From Alistipes sp. CAG:831 (lineage in GTDB: Bacteria; Bacteroidota; Bacteroidia; Bacteroidales; UBA932): DNA of 64,000 nt. A program made the translations under genes and the position numbers. The DNA is taken from NCBI GenBank assembly GCA_000432775.1, contig HF990410.1:1-64000 (forward strand). The letters run 5' to 3'. The notes below the pieces were generated by a model. The model did not search any database. It had not been told where the DNA came from and worked only from the letters and a program-made list of their open reading frames with translations. Below are positions 42,141 through 51,124 of this stretch, piece by piece. Position 1 is the first letter of the stretch; every line of letters begins with the position of its first letter.

Positions 42141-43169
42141 ATGGCAAAGGACAAAGTTATCATAACTCGCGAAAACGGCGAACAAGTTGAGGCACAGGCA
42201 CCAGTTATCGTGTCCGCGAGCAGAAGTACGGATATCCCTGCTTTCTACAGCGATTGGTTCCTTCATCGCCTGAAAGCAGGTTATTCCGCATGGACGAATC
42301 CATTCAACGGAGTAAGAAGTTTTGTCTCATACCAAAATACGCGATTGATAGTCTTCTGGTCAAAGAACCCTAAACATCTTCTCGATAAGTACGGGCTTCT
42401 GGACTATCTCGTCAAACAAGGTATCAATTGTTACGTGCAGTTTACTCTTAACGATTATGTCGCAGAAAAGCTCGAATGTGGAGTTCCTCCGCTCGAAGAA
42501 CGAATAAAAACATTCAAGGCATTAGTTGATAAACTCGGCAAGGGAAAAGTTATCTGGCGCTTTGATCCGCTTATTCTGACTGACCGGATAAGCGTTGATG
42601 ATTTGTTGCTCAAGGTTAAGAACATCGGCGACCGACTTAAGGGATATACCGAAAAACTGGTTTTCAGTTTTGCAGACATTGTAACATACAAAAAAGTGAA
42701 GTCCAACTTGGAACATAACAACATCAATTACCAAGAGTTTCAGGAGTGCAATATGATTAAGTTCGCATCAGGACTCCAAGAACTGAATCGCGATTGGGAC
42801 TTCACCATTGCCACCTGTGGGGAAAAGATTGACATTGAGAAATATGGAATCATTCACAACAAGTGCATTGATGATGATATTATGATTAAATACTTCTCAG
42901 ATGATGCAAAACTAATGGAACATCTCGGCATTGAGATTATGGATGCAGACATTTTCAGCGGAGAGCAGAAGATTATAAAGAAAAAGAACAACAAGGACAA
43001 GGGACAGAGACAATTCTGCGGATGCATAGCAAGTAAGGACATAGGAGAATACAACACTTGCGCTCATCTTTGCGAGTACTGCTATGCAAATAACTCAAAA
43101 GAGGCAGCATTGCGTAACCTTATGACTCATCGCAGCAATCCACTCGCAGAAACTATCACAGGGAAATAA
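42141..43169 (+). CDS. DUF1848 family protein with C-terminal Cys cluster
   Basis: A 342-residue soluble protein. The N-terminal part VSASRSTDIPAFYSDWFLHR and the central VIWRFDPLILTDRISVDDLL and LVFSFADIVTYKKVKSNLE fit DUF1848, a TIM-barrel family distantly like radical SAM and photoproduct-lyase proteins. Near the end are C293, C295, C307, C311 and C314 in the order CGC...CAHLCEYCYAN; the last three have CX3CX2C spacing, the spacing of a radical SAM cluster, so Fe-S binding is likely (inference). Enzyme activity unknown. Three bases separate it from the helicase gene, indicating coupled expression. AT-rich compared with core genes. Confidence 0.8.
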   Translation: MAKDKVIITRENGEQVEAQAPVIVSASRSTDIPAFYSDWFLHRLKAGYSAWTNPFNGVRSFVSYQNTRLIVFWSKNPKHLLDKYGLLDYLVKQGINCYVQFTLNDYVAEKLECGVPPLEERIKTFKALVDKLGKGKVIWRFDPLILTDRISVDDLLLKVKNIGDRLKGYTEKLVFSFADIVTYKKVKSNLEHNNINYQEFQECNMIKFASGLQELNRDWDFTIATCGEKIDIEKYGIIHNKCIDDDIMIKYFSDDAKLMEHLGIEIMDADIFSGEQKIIKKKNNKDKGQRQFCGCIASKDIGEYNTCAHLCEYCYANNSKEAALRNLMTHRSNPLAETITGK

Positions 43170-43172
43170 AAA

Positions 43173-46100
43173 ATGGCATATATTGACGAAATAACTGGTC
43201 TTCAAGAAGTTTCATTTGACAACATCAGACGTATTGCCTACAACGACATCATAAAGTTGTCAGATAAGGAAAGGACAGAGATTTACGACTCACTGAATCA
43301 CGGAGTGAACCTGCTGAATACGGACGTTCAGATGAAATGCTACCTATATTCTTTCGGCAGGATGCATCAAGCGAAAATATACAAAGCTCTCTCGTGTATA
43401 AAGCCATCTGTCTTTGTCTCTGACGATTTCGACATCGTGGATTGGGGGTGCGGACAAGGTCTTGCAACGGTCTGCTTCTTTGACTTCCTCAAGAAGCATC
43501 ACCTTCAGAACAGAGTTCGGAAAGTCACCCTTATCGAGCCATCGGATGCTGCACGAGAGAGAGCGGAACTCCATGTCGGAGCATATTTGAAGAATACAGG
43601 GAAAGTCGTTGCTATAGACAAGTGCCTTGACGATGTAACAGAAGCCGATATCAAGGGAAGCAGTGCTGTGACTTACCATTTCTTCTCAAATATTCTCGAT
43701 ATCAATACCATTGATCTGAAGGAACTGGCCGAGAAGGTCGGTAAGAACATACAGGGACAGCACTATTTTTTCTGCATCAGCCCAATGAATAACGGCAACA
43801 GAAGGATAGACCGTTTCTATGAGTATTTCAATGCTCCAGAAACATTCATGAACGAATGTCAGTCAGAGTATCGCTATTCCAATAACACCAAGCCTTGTTC
43901 TTACAACATAAAAGTTTTCAGACTCGAGAACAATCAGGTCAATCTTGTCGTTATTGATTACTATCCGGATACACAGTTTTTTGCAGCCTATCAGTTGGAT
44001 TCCGTCCGCAATATTCTCCGCTCTGATGATGAAAACATCAAGATTAAGGCTGAGGGCCTGTATAAATGGCTTTCTGGCTTTGAGGTTGCCGCTCCGTTCG
44101 ATATCGGAGCAGGCAGTTATGATGACGTGGATCCCATCTTGGCCGTACTCAACAATATGGTGACCAGAGGCCTGCCAACACGTACTAGCCCATTGGTGGA
44201 GGAGGCGTTCGCTCAGCTTGGTAATCGCAAGAAGGAAGATACCCTTGGCGGAGTGAATTACGATACCGATAACCTGAACGCTGACGATATTCTGTTAGCT
44301 CTTCACGCAATAGATAGCAGGGCTCGCTATGACGAATCCACATACAGCAAAAATGTTCTTGAAAGCGATTTTGAAAAGAGTTTCATACTGAATGCTGCAC
44401 CTACCGAACTTCAGCAGGTGCTCCAGCCTCAACGCAGCTTGATGTCAATTACAGGCCAGAGCGTTCACCACGCACAGCGAGTGGACTTCGCCTGCGAATA
44501 CCCATACCCGGTTACCGGCAATGATGGCAAGAGCCGCTTAGGTTGTGTGATCGAGTTGGATGGAGTGAAATACCACCAGTCTGATAAAAATAGAATAGCG
44601 GATGAAAACCGAATAGAGGCATTAAACGAAAAGGGATGGGATTGCATACGCATAAGCGATATCCATCGATTCAACATCAATCTTCCTCAGTTAGGTAATT
44701 CATACTTTGCATCAATCTTAAAGGCTGCCGGTAGAAAGTATGATGCTGCCTGGACTCGGGCCCTGCAGATTGCCCTGTCGCCAATAGGTGTGGCCCGTTT
44801 GGAGAAGACGATAATAGAGGCGCTGATTTCGGGCACGATGGATTACCGGAAGGAACACCTTAATATACTAGTCGTAGAGAGGGATGTCCCTTGCGCTGCT
44901 CTTGCCTTTAGAGAGCTATCTCAGATGTTCAATAATCTGGCAACATTAAGCGAGAATTACAAGGATGTCAGATTCCCAAAGGTTCGGCTGGATGTTGTGA
45001 CAACTCCGGAATTCAAGTATTCACCTCTGCATAAAACAATTGAAGGTGATGACTCCGTGAACGTCAACATATTTGACGATGCGGCGAAGATGAATGGTAC
45101 AAAGCGATATGACATAGTCGTTGATATGGCAGTCATGCGCCGTGCCGGGGCAGAAGACAAATCATTCAGCAAACATAAATGTGTAGGTAAAGGATACTTC
45201 TATATTCGTTCTGTCAATTATATCAGGTCTGAGCGACACATTTACACATCAGACAGCATAAAATATCAGCCGCTCGTCAGTAAAGATCCGCAGGGAAACT
45301 ATCATGCAATCGATGGAAGGAAGGAGTTGCTTCGGTATTTCCTGCAAATGCTGTTCAGAAAGGAAGACTTCAGACCGGGTCAGTTGCCTATCTTAAGCCG
45401 TGCACTTCAGAATAAGAGCGTCATAGGTCTGTTGCCAACCGGAGGAGGTAAGTCTCTTACCTACCAGTTGGCTGCAATGCTCCAACCGGGTGTCACTATT
45501 GTAGTAGATCCGCTCAGGTCTTTAATGGCCGACCAGTATGACGGCCTAATCAAGATTGGGATTGATGCTTGTACTTTCATCAATTCTACAGTGGAAGCAG
45601 CAGAGAAGGAACATAGGGCCAAAATGATGGAGACATCGATGGTCCAGTTCGTATTCCTTTCTCCGGAAAGACTTTGCACCTACAGCTTCAGAGAGAAACT
45701 CCGGAATATGCATAGCATCGGCGTGTATTTCAGCTACGGCGTAATCGATGAGGTGCACTGTGTTTCAGAATGGGGACACGATTTCCGCTTTACATATCTT
45801 CACCTTGGAAGAAATCTCTATCAGTATGTACTTCCGAAGCAACATGGCAATGATAAGCATCTGACGTTGTTTGGCCTAACGGCGACGGCATCATTTGATG
45901 TTCTAGCTGATGTCGAGAGGGAACTTTCCGGAGATGGTGCATTTACCCTTGATGCCGATACGATTATCCGGGAGGAGAACACAAATCGTCTAGAGCTCCA
46001 ATATAAGATAGAGAAGGTCCCTGTACGCTGCCAGGAAGATCAATATTTTGATCAGAAAGGCTTCCTTGATGAAGGACTCCCTAAGGCTGTGCAGATGACA

Positions 46101-48326
46101 GACAAGTGGAGTGTATATACGTCAAAGCAGGATTTCTTGACCAGGTATCTTCACAAGATTCCCGGCTATATCGAAAAGCTCCAGACAACTGAGTCGATAG
46201 ATTACATAAAGAAGCGTTTCAATGAACGACAAAATGTCGAGGTCTCGATTGATACTGACCTGCACGCTGATTTGCCTCAACAATTCTTCGAAGATGCTGA
46301 TGAATATTCCCAAGCAGGTATTGTATTCTGCCCTCATAAGAGCAATACTGGTATATCAGTAAACGAGAACAGGATTTCTCTTGGTGAGTCTGTAAGCAAA
46401 CTTGGCACATTTATGGGCAGTGGAGATGGTGACGATGCCGATATGATTGATCAGGAGTCATTCAAGAATCTTGACCTGTTCAGAGATGACAAGCTCCCGC
46501 TGATGGTGGCGACAAAGGCTTTCGGTATGGGTATTGACAAGCCAAATGTACGTTTCACCGTTAATATGAATTATTCCAGTTCATTGGAGAGTTTTGTACA
46601 GGAAGCCGGACGTGCCGGTAGAGATCGCAGGATGGCTTTATCTATCATTCTTCTTTCTGACTATCGCCTAGTCCGGATTAACAAAAATTGTTCAAATAAT
46701 CAGTTCCCGATGATGATAATCCGGAATAAGTGGTTTTATAATGGTGACCTGCAGGAGATTCTGAACAATTATGGCATATATATAGACGATAGATATCTCG
46801 ACTATTGCACTCCTGACAAGGATATGGTCAAACTGCGCTGCGATGTCTGCAACATAAGGTTTGCGTTTAAGCTCTGTAACAAATCCTGCCAGAAATGCAA
46901 TAAAGGTCCTTGTGTGGTCAGATGTACTGAATTTGAACGTTGCCAATTAAGAAGAGTGCCGGACGAGGGTCGTGGATATGTCTATAAGGAAGATCTCAAA
47001 GAGGTGCTTCTTCAGAATGGCATTAAAATCCCTGCCAGAAACTATGAGTTCCAGAACGTTGACTACGAGACGGTGATGTTCTTCTATAGCAACAACTTCA
47101 AGGGAACTCTTGTTGAGAAACGGACGATGTTTGAACTGCTGAGCCGGTCGAAGACTCCGATTTTCTATGGAAATGATGCGGAGTTGAAGGATACTGTACA
47201 GGTTTCTGATTTCCTCCATAAAGTACTCGAGTCTGAAGTGGGTACCGAAGTTGTGGCATTGATTTCTTCAATTCCTGTTTGGCTGTGTCTGAATAATGGA
47301 CGAAGAGAGAGGGTGTATGTTATGCAACACAACAAGAAAGAGAAGACATATAGGGTACGTGGTCTAGCGAATGGTCAGGAATTTACTGCAAAAGAAGATG
47401 ATATGGAACTTCTTCGTGACAAGAGTGACATTGCCAAAGCGATTTACCGAATGTGCTGCATTGGTCTGATAGATGACTTTACTGAGGATTACGGAAACAA
47501 GGTTTACCGTGTAGTTGCCCGCAGGAAGCAAGACGGTGACTATTATCGGGCATTGCGGACGTTCCTGGAGCGATATTACACTAAAGAACGTGCAGCCTTG
47601 GAGGCAGCTAAGATTCCAAGATATAAGGGTGATAATGAAGTGCATAAGTGCCTTGGCTATCTTACGGAGTTCATCTATGACAAGATTGCTGTCAAACGCA
47701 AGCAGGCAATCGATGATATCCGTACATTCTGTATGGAAGGCCTGAGTTATGGAGACAATTGGAAGGAAGCCAATGAGGCCCTGAAGGACTTCATTTACTA
47801 TTATTTCAATTCCAAGTTTGCCCGTAAGGGATATCAGACAGAAGATGGGCTCGACTTTTCTCTGACGGATGATACTGACGAGGGCAAGGTGACATCTTAT
47901 GATATTCTTTTCAAATATATGAGAGTCATTGATGACGATGTTGTTGGTACCAGCTCGCCTAAGGACAACATCAAGCATCTGCAAGGTGCCGTGCGACTGA
48001 TCAGGCGAGCAACTACGGATATGAATCCTGCTCTTGATTTCCTGAATTTTTTTTGTCTTACCTATCTGAAGGTCGGTGAGAACAAGAATCTCCAGGAGGA
48101 ATTGAAGAACAGTTATATCAGGGGTTACAAAGAATTCTTCAAGCGCACCGAGAATAAAGACGATTTCTATCGCAAGATGCGCGAATTCAAAGAATCTTTC
48201 CTTGTAAATGGCAGGAATGCCGCGACAGTTGAGGAAATCGAACAGATGAAGGAATGGGATTTACTCTGCGAAGTTGAGCTCCATACAGAATGGCTCAATA
48301 AGTTCAAAAACAAATACTTAGAATAA
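43173..48326 (+). CDS. Fusion protein: methyltransferase-like, PD-(D/E)XK nuclease and RecQ-like helicase
   Basis: A single 1717-residue protein. Residues about 50-250 look like a class I SAM methyltransferase fold (DWGCGQG at 90-96, then VTLIEPSDAARERAE). Residues about 400-500 form a DUF559/Vsr-like nuclease: RVDFACEY (D438), VIELDGVKYH (E461, D463, K466), then GWDCIRI. A middle domain follows (about 530-720). The RecQ-like helicase has Walker A GLLPTGGGKS (752-761), DEVHCVSEWGHDFR (from 859), LTATA (902-906), ATKAFGMGID and QEAGRAGRDR (1143-1152). A Cys-rich zinc-type cluster spans 1223-1256. The last 450 residues are unrecognised. Order and size suggest a DNA-processing defence effector (inference). 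Confidence 0.88.
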   Translation: MAYIDEITGLQEVSFDNIRRIAYNDIIKLSDKERTEIYDSLNHGVNLLNTDVQMKCYLYSFGRMHQAKIYKALSCIKPSVFVSDDFDIVDWGCGQGLATVCFFDFLKKHHLQNRVRKVTLIEPSDAARERAELHVGAYLKNTGKVVAIDKCLDDVTEADIKGSSAVTYHFFSNILDINTIDLKELAEKVGKNIQGQHYFFCISPMNNGNRRIDRFYEYFNAPETFMNECQSEYRYSNNTKPCSYNIKVFRLENNQVNLVVIDYYPDTQFFAAYQLDSVRNILRSDDENIKIKAEGLYKWLSGFEVAAPFDIGAGSYDDVDPILAVLNNMVTRGLPTRTSPLVEEAFAQLGNRKKEDTLGGVNYDTDNLNADDILLALHAIDSRARYDESTYSKNVLESDFEKSFILNAAPTELQQVLQPQRSLMSITGQSVHHAQRVDFACEYPYPVTGNDGKSRLGCVIELDGVKYHQSDKNRIADENRIEALNEKGWDCIRISDIHRFNINLPQLGNSYFASILKAAGRKYDAAWTRALQIALSPIGVARLEKTIIEALISGTMDYRKEHLNILVVERDVPCAALAFRELSQMFNNLATLSENYKDVRFPKVRLDVVTTPEFKYSPLHKTIEGDDSVNVNIFDDAAKMNGTKRYDIVVDMAVMRRAGAEDKSFSKHKCVGKGYFYIRSVNYIRSERHIYTSDSIKYQPLVSKDPQGNYHAIDGRKELLRYFLQMLFRKEDFRPGQLPILSRALQNKSVIGLLPTGGGKSLTYQLAAMLQPGVTIVVDPLRSLMADQYDGLIKIGIDACTFINSTVEAAEKEHRAKMMETSMVQFVFLSPERLCTYSFREKLRNMHSIGVYFSYGVIDEVHCVSEWGHDFRFTYLHLGRNLYQYVLPKQHGNDKHLTLFGLTATASFDVLADVERELSGDGAFTLDADTIIREENTNRLELQYKIEKVPVRCQEDQYFDQKGFLDEGLPKAVQMTDKWSVYTSKQDFLTRYLHKIPGYIEKLQTTESIDYIKKRFNERQNVEVSIDTDLHADLPQQFFEDADEYSQAGIVFCPHKSNTGISVNENRISLGESVSKLGTFMGSGDGDDADMIDQESFKNLDLFRDDKLPLMVATKAFGMGIDKPNVRFTVNMNYSSSLESFVQEAGRAGRDRRMALSIILLSDYRLVRINKNCSNNQFPMMIIRNKWFYNGDLQEILNNYGIYIDDRYLDYCTPDKDMVKLRCDVCNIRFAFKLCNKSCQKCNKGPCVVRCTEFERCQLRRVPDEGRGYVYKEDLKEVLLQNGIKIPARNYEFQNVDYETVMFFYSNNFKGTLVEKRTMFELLSRSKTPIFYGNDAELKDTVQVSDFLHKVLESEVGTEVVALISSIPVWLCLNNGRRERVYVMQHNKKEKTYRVRGLANGQEFTAKEDDMELLRDKSDIAKAIYRMCCIGLIDDFTEDYGNKVYRVVARRKQDGDYYRALRTFLERYYTKERAALEAAKIPRYKGDNEVHKCLGYLTEFIYDKIAVKRKQAIDDIRTFCMEGLSYGDNWKEANEALKDFIYYYFNSKFARKGYQTEDGLDFSLTDDTDEGKVTSYDILFKYMRVIDDDVVGTSSPKDNIKHLQGAVRLIRRATTDMNPALDFLNFFCLTYLKVGENKNLQEELKNSYIRGYKEFFKRTENKDDFYRKMREFKESFLVNGRNAATVEEIEQMKEWDLLCEVELHTEWLNKFKNKYLE

Positions 48327-48346
48327 AAATAAAGACATAATGCGAT

Positions 48347-49159
48347 ATGGAAGCAAATGAAATTCTGACATCGCTGGCAAATCTTGAGGCCAGTCTTAAA
48401 GAAATTGAATCAGCAAAAGAGCAGGTTCAGAAAACCGTTAGAGCCTATGCAACTGTCCAAAAACAGATTAGCGATTATACAAAGGCTTTGGAAGCAATCT
48501 CAGGAAGTATAAAGGGCATTATTGCTGATGTGAAGTCTCAACGAACAGCGCTTAGCGACGATGCCGAAAATGTATTTGCCACACTTCTAGCAAAATCAGA
48601 TGATATAATCTCAAACCTGAATTCTTCTGTCTCAAAGAACTTAGAATTACTTAAATCAGCTCTCGGGACCACCAAGGACTCTTTTGCCAAAGATTGTTCA
48701 AATACAATCGACTCCTTGAAAAAGATTGCGGACGAAGAAGTTAAAAAACTCGATGAAAGAATCGAAGAATTGGAAGTATGCGCTGCTAATCTGAACACTC
48801 TTCACGAGAACATAAAGAACACTCTATGCAAAATCATAAAGGTAGAAAAAAGCATCAATGACCTGAAAACAGAAATGCTGAAAACGCAAGGGGAACAGGA
48901 TACTATATTGTCTCAAATCAAAAACAGTATTTCGTCACTGTCATCGGAACTTGGCAATACAACAAAAGAGATTTCAAATGAAGTCCTTAGCAGCAGTAAA
49001 ACATTAAACACAACGATATCGGCAGTTCGTGAAAAGGCAATAATCATTGATGAAAAAGTTGAAAAAACAGGTAAAAAACTTGGGACCATCGGAATTACGA
49101 TTATTATACTAACAATAATTAATATACTGGTGAGTTTCTGCTCTGTTCTGATAAAGTAG
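48347..49159 (+). CDS. Coiled-coil protein with C-terminal membrane anchor
   Basis: A 270-residue protein with no signal peptide. Residues about 5-240 are predicted helical, with heptad-like patterns throughout (LEASLKEIESAKEQVQKTVR; IDSLKKIADEEVKKLDERIE). One hydrophobic segment lies at the very end (about 247-267, GITIIILTIINILVSFCSVL), so it should be tail-anchored in the inner membrane with the coil in the cytoplasm. Twenty bases after the helicase gene, same strand; third gene of the operon. No family recognised. It may sense or tether the DNA-processing proteins, or act on the membrane. Confidence 0.75.
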   Translation: MEANEILTSLANLEASLKEIESAKEQVQKTVRAYATVQKQISDYTKALEAISGSIKGIIADVKSQRTALSDDAENVFATLLAKSDDIISNLNSSVSKNLELLKSALGTTKDSFAKDCSNTIDSLKKIADEEVKKLDERIEELEVCAANLNTLHENIKNTLCKIIKVEKSINDLKTEMLKTQGEQDTILSQIKNSISSLSSELGNTTKEISNEVLSSSKTLNTTISAVREKAIIIDEKVEKTGKKLGTIGITIIILTIINILVSFCSVLIK

Positions 49160-49205
49160 TTTACAAGCTGCATTTTCTACGAAAATACAGTTCGCGCTCT
49201 TGAAA

Positions 49206-49213
49206 TATCTTTG
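49206..49213 (+). promoter_or_regulatory. Bacteroidota -7 box before the WYL-type remnant
   Basis: TATCTTTG fits TAnnTTTG, 25 bases before the ATG at 49238. Confidence 0.5.
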
Positions 49214-49237
49214 CACAAACAACAAGATAGGACGACT

Positions 49238-49640
49238 ATGCCATCTAACAAAAATGCTGTTATAAGATATATGTACCTGGAAGAAATGCTTTCAGACAGG
49301 CATCACTATTATACAAGTACAGAGCTATATGAGAAGTGCAATGAAAAGTTACGCCAAAACGTTTATCCGGAAGTCAGCAAAAGAACCGTGGAGCTAGATC
49401 TTATAGATTTGGAGTTTTTTCCTTTTTATATGGATTATATGGAGATAGACCAAAACCTTGTAATTTGAGGATGGCATATTATCAGATACAAAGGACGTAA
49501 TCCATCTTTTCAAAACAAATCTTTGGCGACCAAAAACACCTGCTATCCGAAGCATTGAGCATACTCGACCAAGGTAGTGTTTTAAATATTGTGTCCGGAG
49601 TAAGTCTTCAGACCCTCTTAGTTTTGCAAATATATCAATT
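49238..49640 (+). pseudogene. Truncated WYL-type transcription regulator
   Basis: The intact part (49238-49468, 76 residues; MPSNKNAVIRYMYLEEMLSD, STELYEKC, VSKRTVELDLIDLE) is the N-terminal winged-helix DNA-binding part of WYL regulators found on Bacteroidota mobile DNA. It stops before the WYL domain. In another frame from about 49516 the DNA still reads QIFGDQKHLLSEALSILDQ, which resembles the next segment of such regulators, so the gene is probably frameshifted and then deleted. WYL proteins such as CapW and BrxR repress defence operons; here the repressor is broken or was a separate unit. Confidence 0.6.
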
Positions 49641-50125
49641 TATCTGTTATATCATCGACAGGTACGCCTGCCGATGAGCATTTTTTACATGTCCTTGTCA
49701 AGATAGATTCTGGGCACCTGCCTCAGGCATGGTTTCTTGTCCATGGGTTCGTTGGACAAGAGGTTACGGTATTCCATTCTCCACCCAGCCCCAATTCCGT
49801 CTCTACATAGGAATAGCTATCTCATATAACTTTCTAATATTTTGACAAGGCGCAAAGAAAAGTTTCGCTATCTTTGCCAAAGATGTCAGATTATCAGCCG
49901 TAAAATCCGGCAGTAAATATGACACGAAAATTGAAAGTGCTATGACAAAGTTACGAGGGAATCAACACCCGAATAACAATAAAAACTGATAGAGAAAGAG
50001 CCTCTACTTTCAATTTAATGGATATGGTTTTTGACGGAAAAGCGCAAAAATTTTATTACCCGCTTGTTGCTCGACCGTTCAAAAGCCAGTCAAAGAGCAT
50101 TTAATAAATTGATTTACAAAAGGTA
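49641..50125. other. Non-coding right edge of the accessory island
   Basis: No gene supported. It contains another TATCTTTG box (49869-49876) and an inverted pair ATTGAAAGT (49930-49938) and ACTTTCAAT (50006-50014). Short leftward coding-like debris around 49700-49790 could not be assigned. The end carries a weak AAGG before the obgE ATG. Confidence 0.45.
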
Positions 50126-51118
50126 ATGCCAGGCAGCAATTTTATAGACTACGTGAAGATATTCTGTGCCTCCGGTAACGGCGGCAACGGCTCCACACAT
50201 CTGAGGCGCGAGAAGTATATTCCCAAGGGAGGCCCGGACGGAGGTGACGGTGGCCGCGGAGGACACATCATACTCAAGGGAGATCCGCAGTACTGGACTC
50301 TTATTCATCTGAAATACCGCAAGCACATCAAGGCCGAGCACGGGGGAGCCGGAAGCGGCGGCCTAAGGCATGGGGCGAACGGCAAGGATATCATCCTCGA
50401 AGTCCCTCTGGGGACGGTCGCTAAGGATGCGGAGACCGGAGAGGTGCTCTGCGAAATCCTGGAGCCCGGGCAGCAGGAGATACTGGTGCGGGGCGGCCGG
50501 GGCGGCAAGGGCAATAATTTCTTCAAGACGGCGACCATGCAGACTCCCCGTTTCGCTCAGGAAGGTGAGCCGGGACGGGAGGGCTGGTTTATTCTCGAGC
50601 TCAAGCTTCTGGCCGATGTCGGTCTGGTGGGCTTCCCCAATGCCGGCAAATCGACGCTGTTGTCAGCAGTATCGGCGGCAAGGCCCAAGATCGCAGATTA
50701 TCCGTTCACGACCCTCGAGCCCAACCTGGGCATCGTATCCTGCCGGGACGACCATTCTTTCGTGATGGCGGATATTCCGGGCATCATAGAGGGGGCTCAT
50801 GAGGGCAAGGGACTCGGGCTCAGATTTCTCAAGCACATAGAGCGCAACTCCATGCTGCTTTTCGTCATACCCGCAGACACAAAGGACATCCGGGCGGAAT
50901 ACCGTACTCTCCTGGGCGAGCTGGAGCAGTTCAATCCGGAGCTGCTGGACAAGGACCGCATCCTCGGCATCTCCAAGGCCGACATCCTGGACGACGAGCT
51001 CCGCACCGGACTGCAGAAAGAACTGCCCGAAGGTATACCTTCCATATTTTTCTCGTCAGTGAGCGGAGAGAACATACCTCAGCTCAAGGACATGCTCTGG
51101 AACACCCTTAACCAGTAG
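50126..51118 (+). CDS. obgE: Obg family GTPase
   Basis: A 330-residue essential ribosome-assembly GTPase. The glycine-rich Obg fold fills about 1-158 (ASGNGGNGSTHLRREKYIPKGGPDGGDGG). The G domain has G1 GFPNAGKST (about 168-176), G2 FTTLEP, G3 DIPGIIEGAHEGKGLG (about 214-229), G4-like ISKAD and G5 SVSGEN. It lacks the C-terminal OCT domain, as is usual in Bacteroidota. First gene of the core chromosome after the island; spacing of six bases to the PAP2 gene suggests an operon. Confidence 0.96.
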   Translation: MPGSNFIDYVKIFCASGNGGNGSTHLRREKYIPKGGPDGGDGGRGGHIILKGDPQYWTLIHLKYRKHIKAEHGGAGSGGLRHGANGKDIILEVPLGTVAKDAETGEVLCEILEPGQQEILVRGGRGGKGNNFFKTATMQTPRFAQEGEPGREGWFILELKLLADVGLVGFPNAGKSTLLSAVSAARPKIADYPFTTLEPNLGIVSCRDDHSFVMADIPGIIEGAHEGKGLGLRFLKHIERNSMLLFVIPADTKDIRAEYRTLLGELEQFNPELLDKDRILGISKADILDDELRTGLQKELPEGIPSIFFSSVSGENIPQLKDMLWNTLNQ

Positions 51119-51124
51119 AGCGGC

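Noticed and set aside
49238..49468. Functional small regulator of the candidate defence operon
   Set aside because: It ends right after the DNA-binding part, lies downstream of the operon, and a frameshifted continuation is still visible, so it is more likely a remnant.
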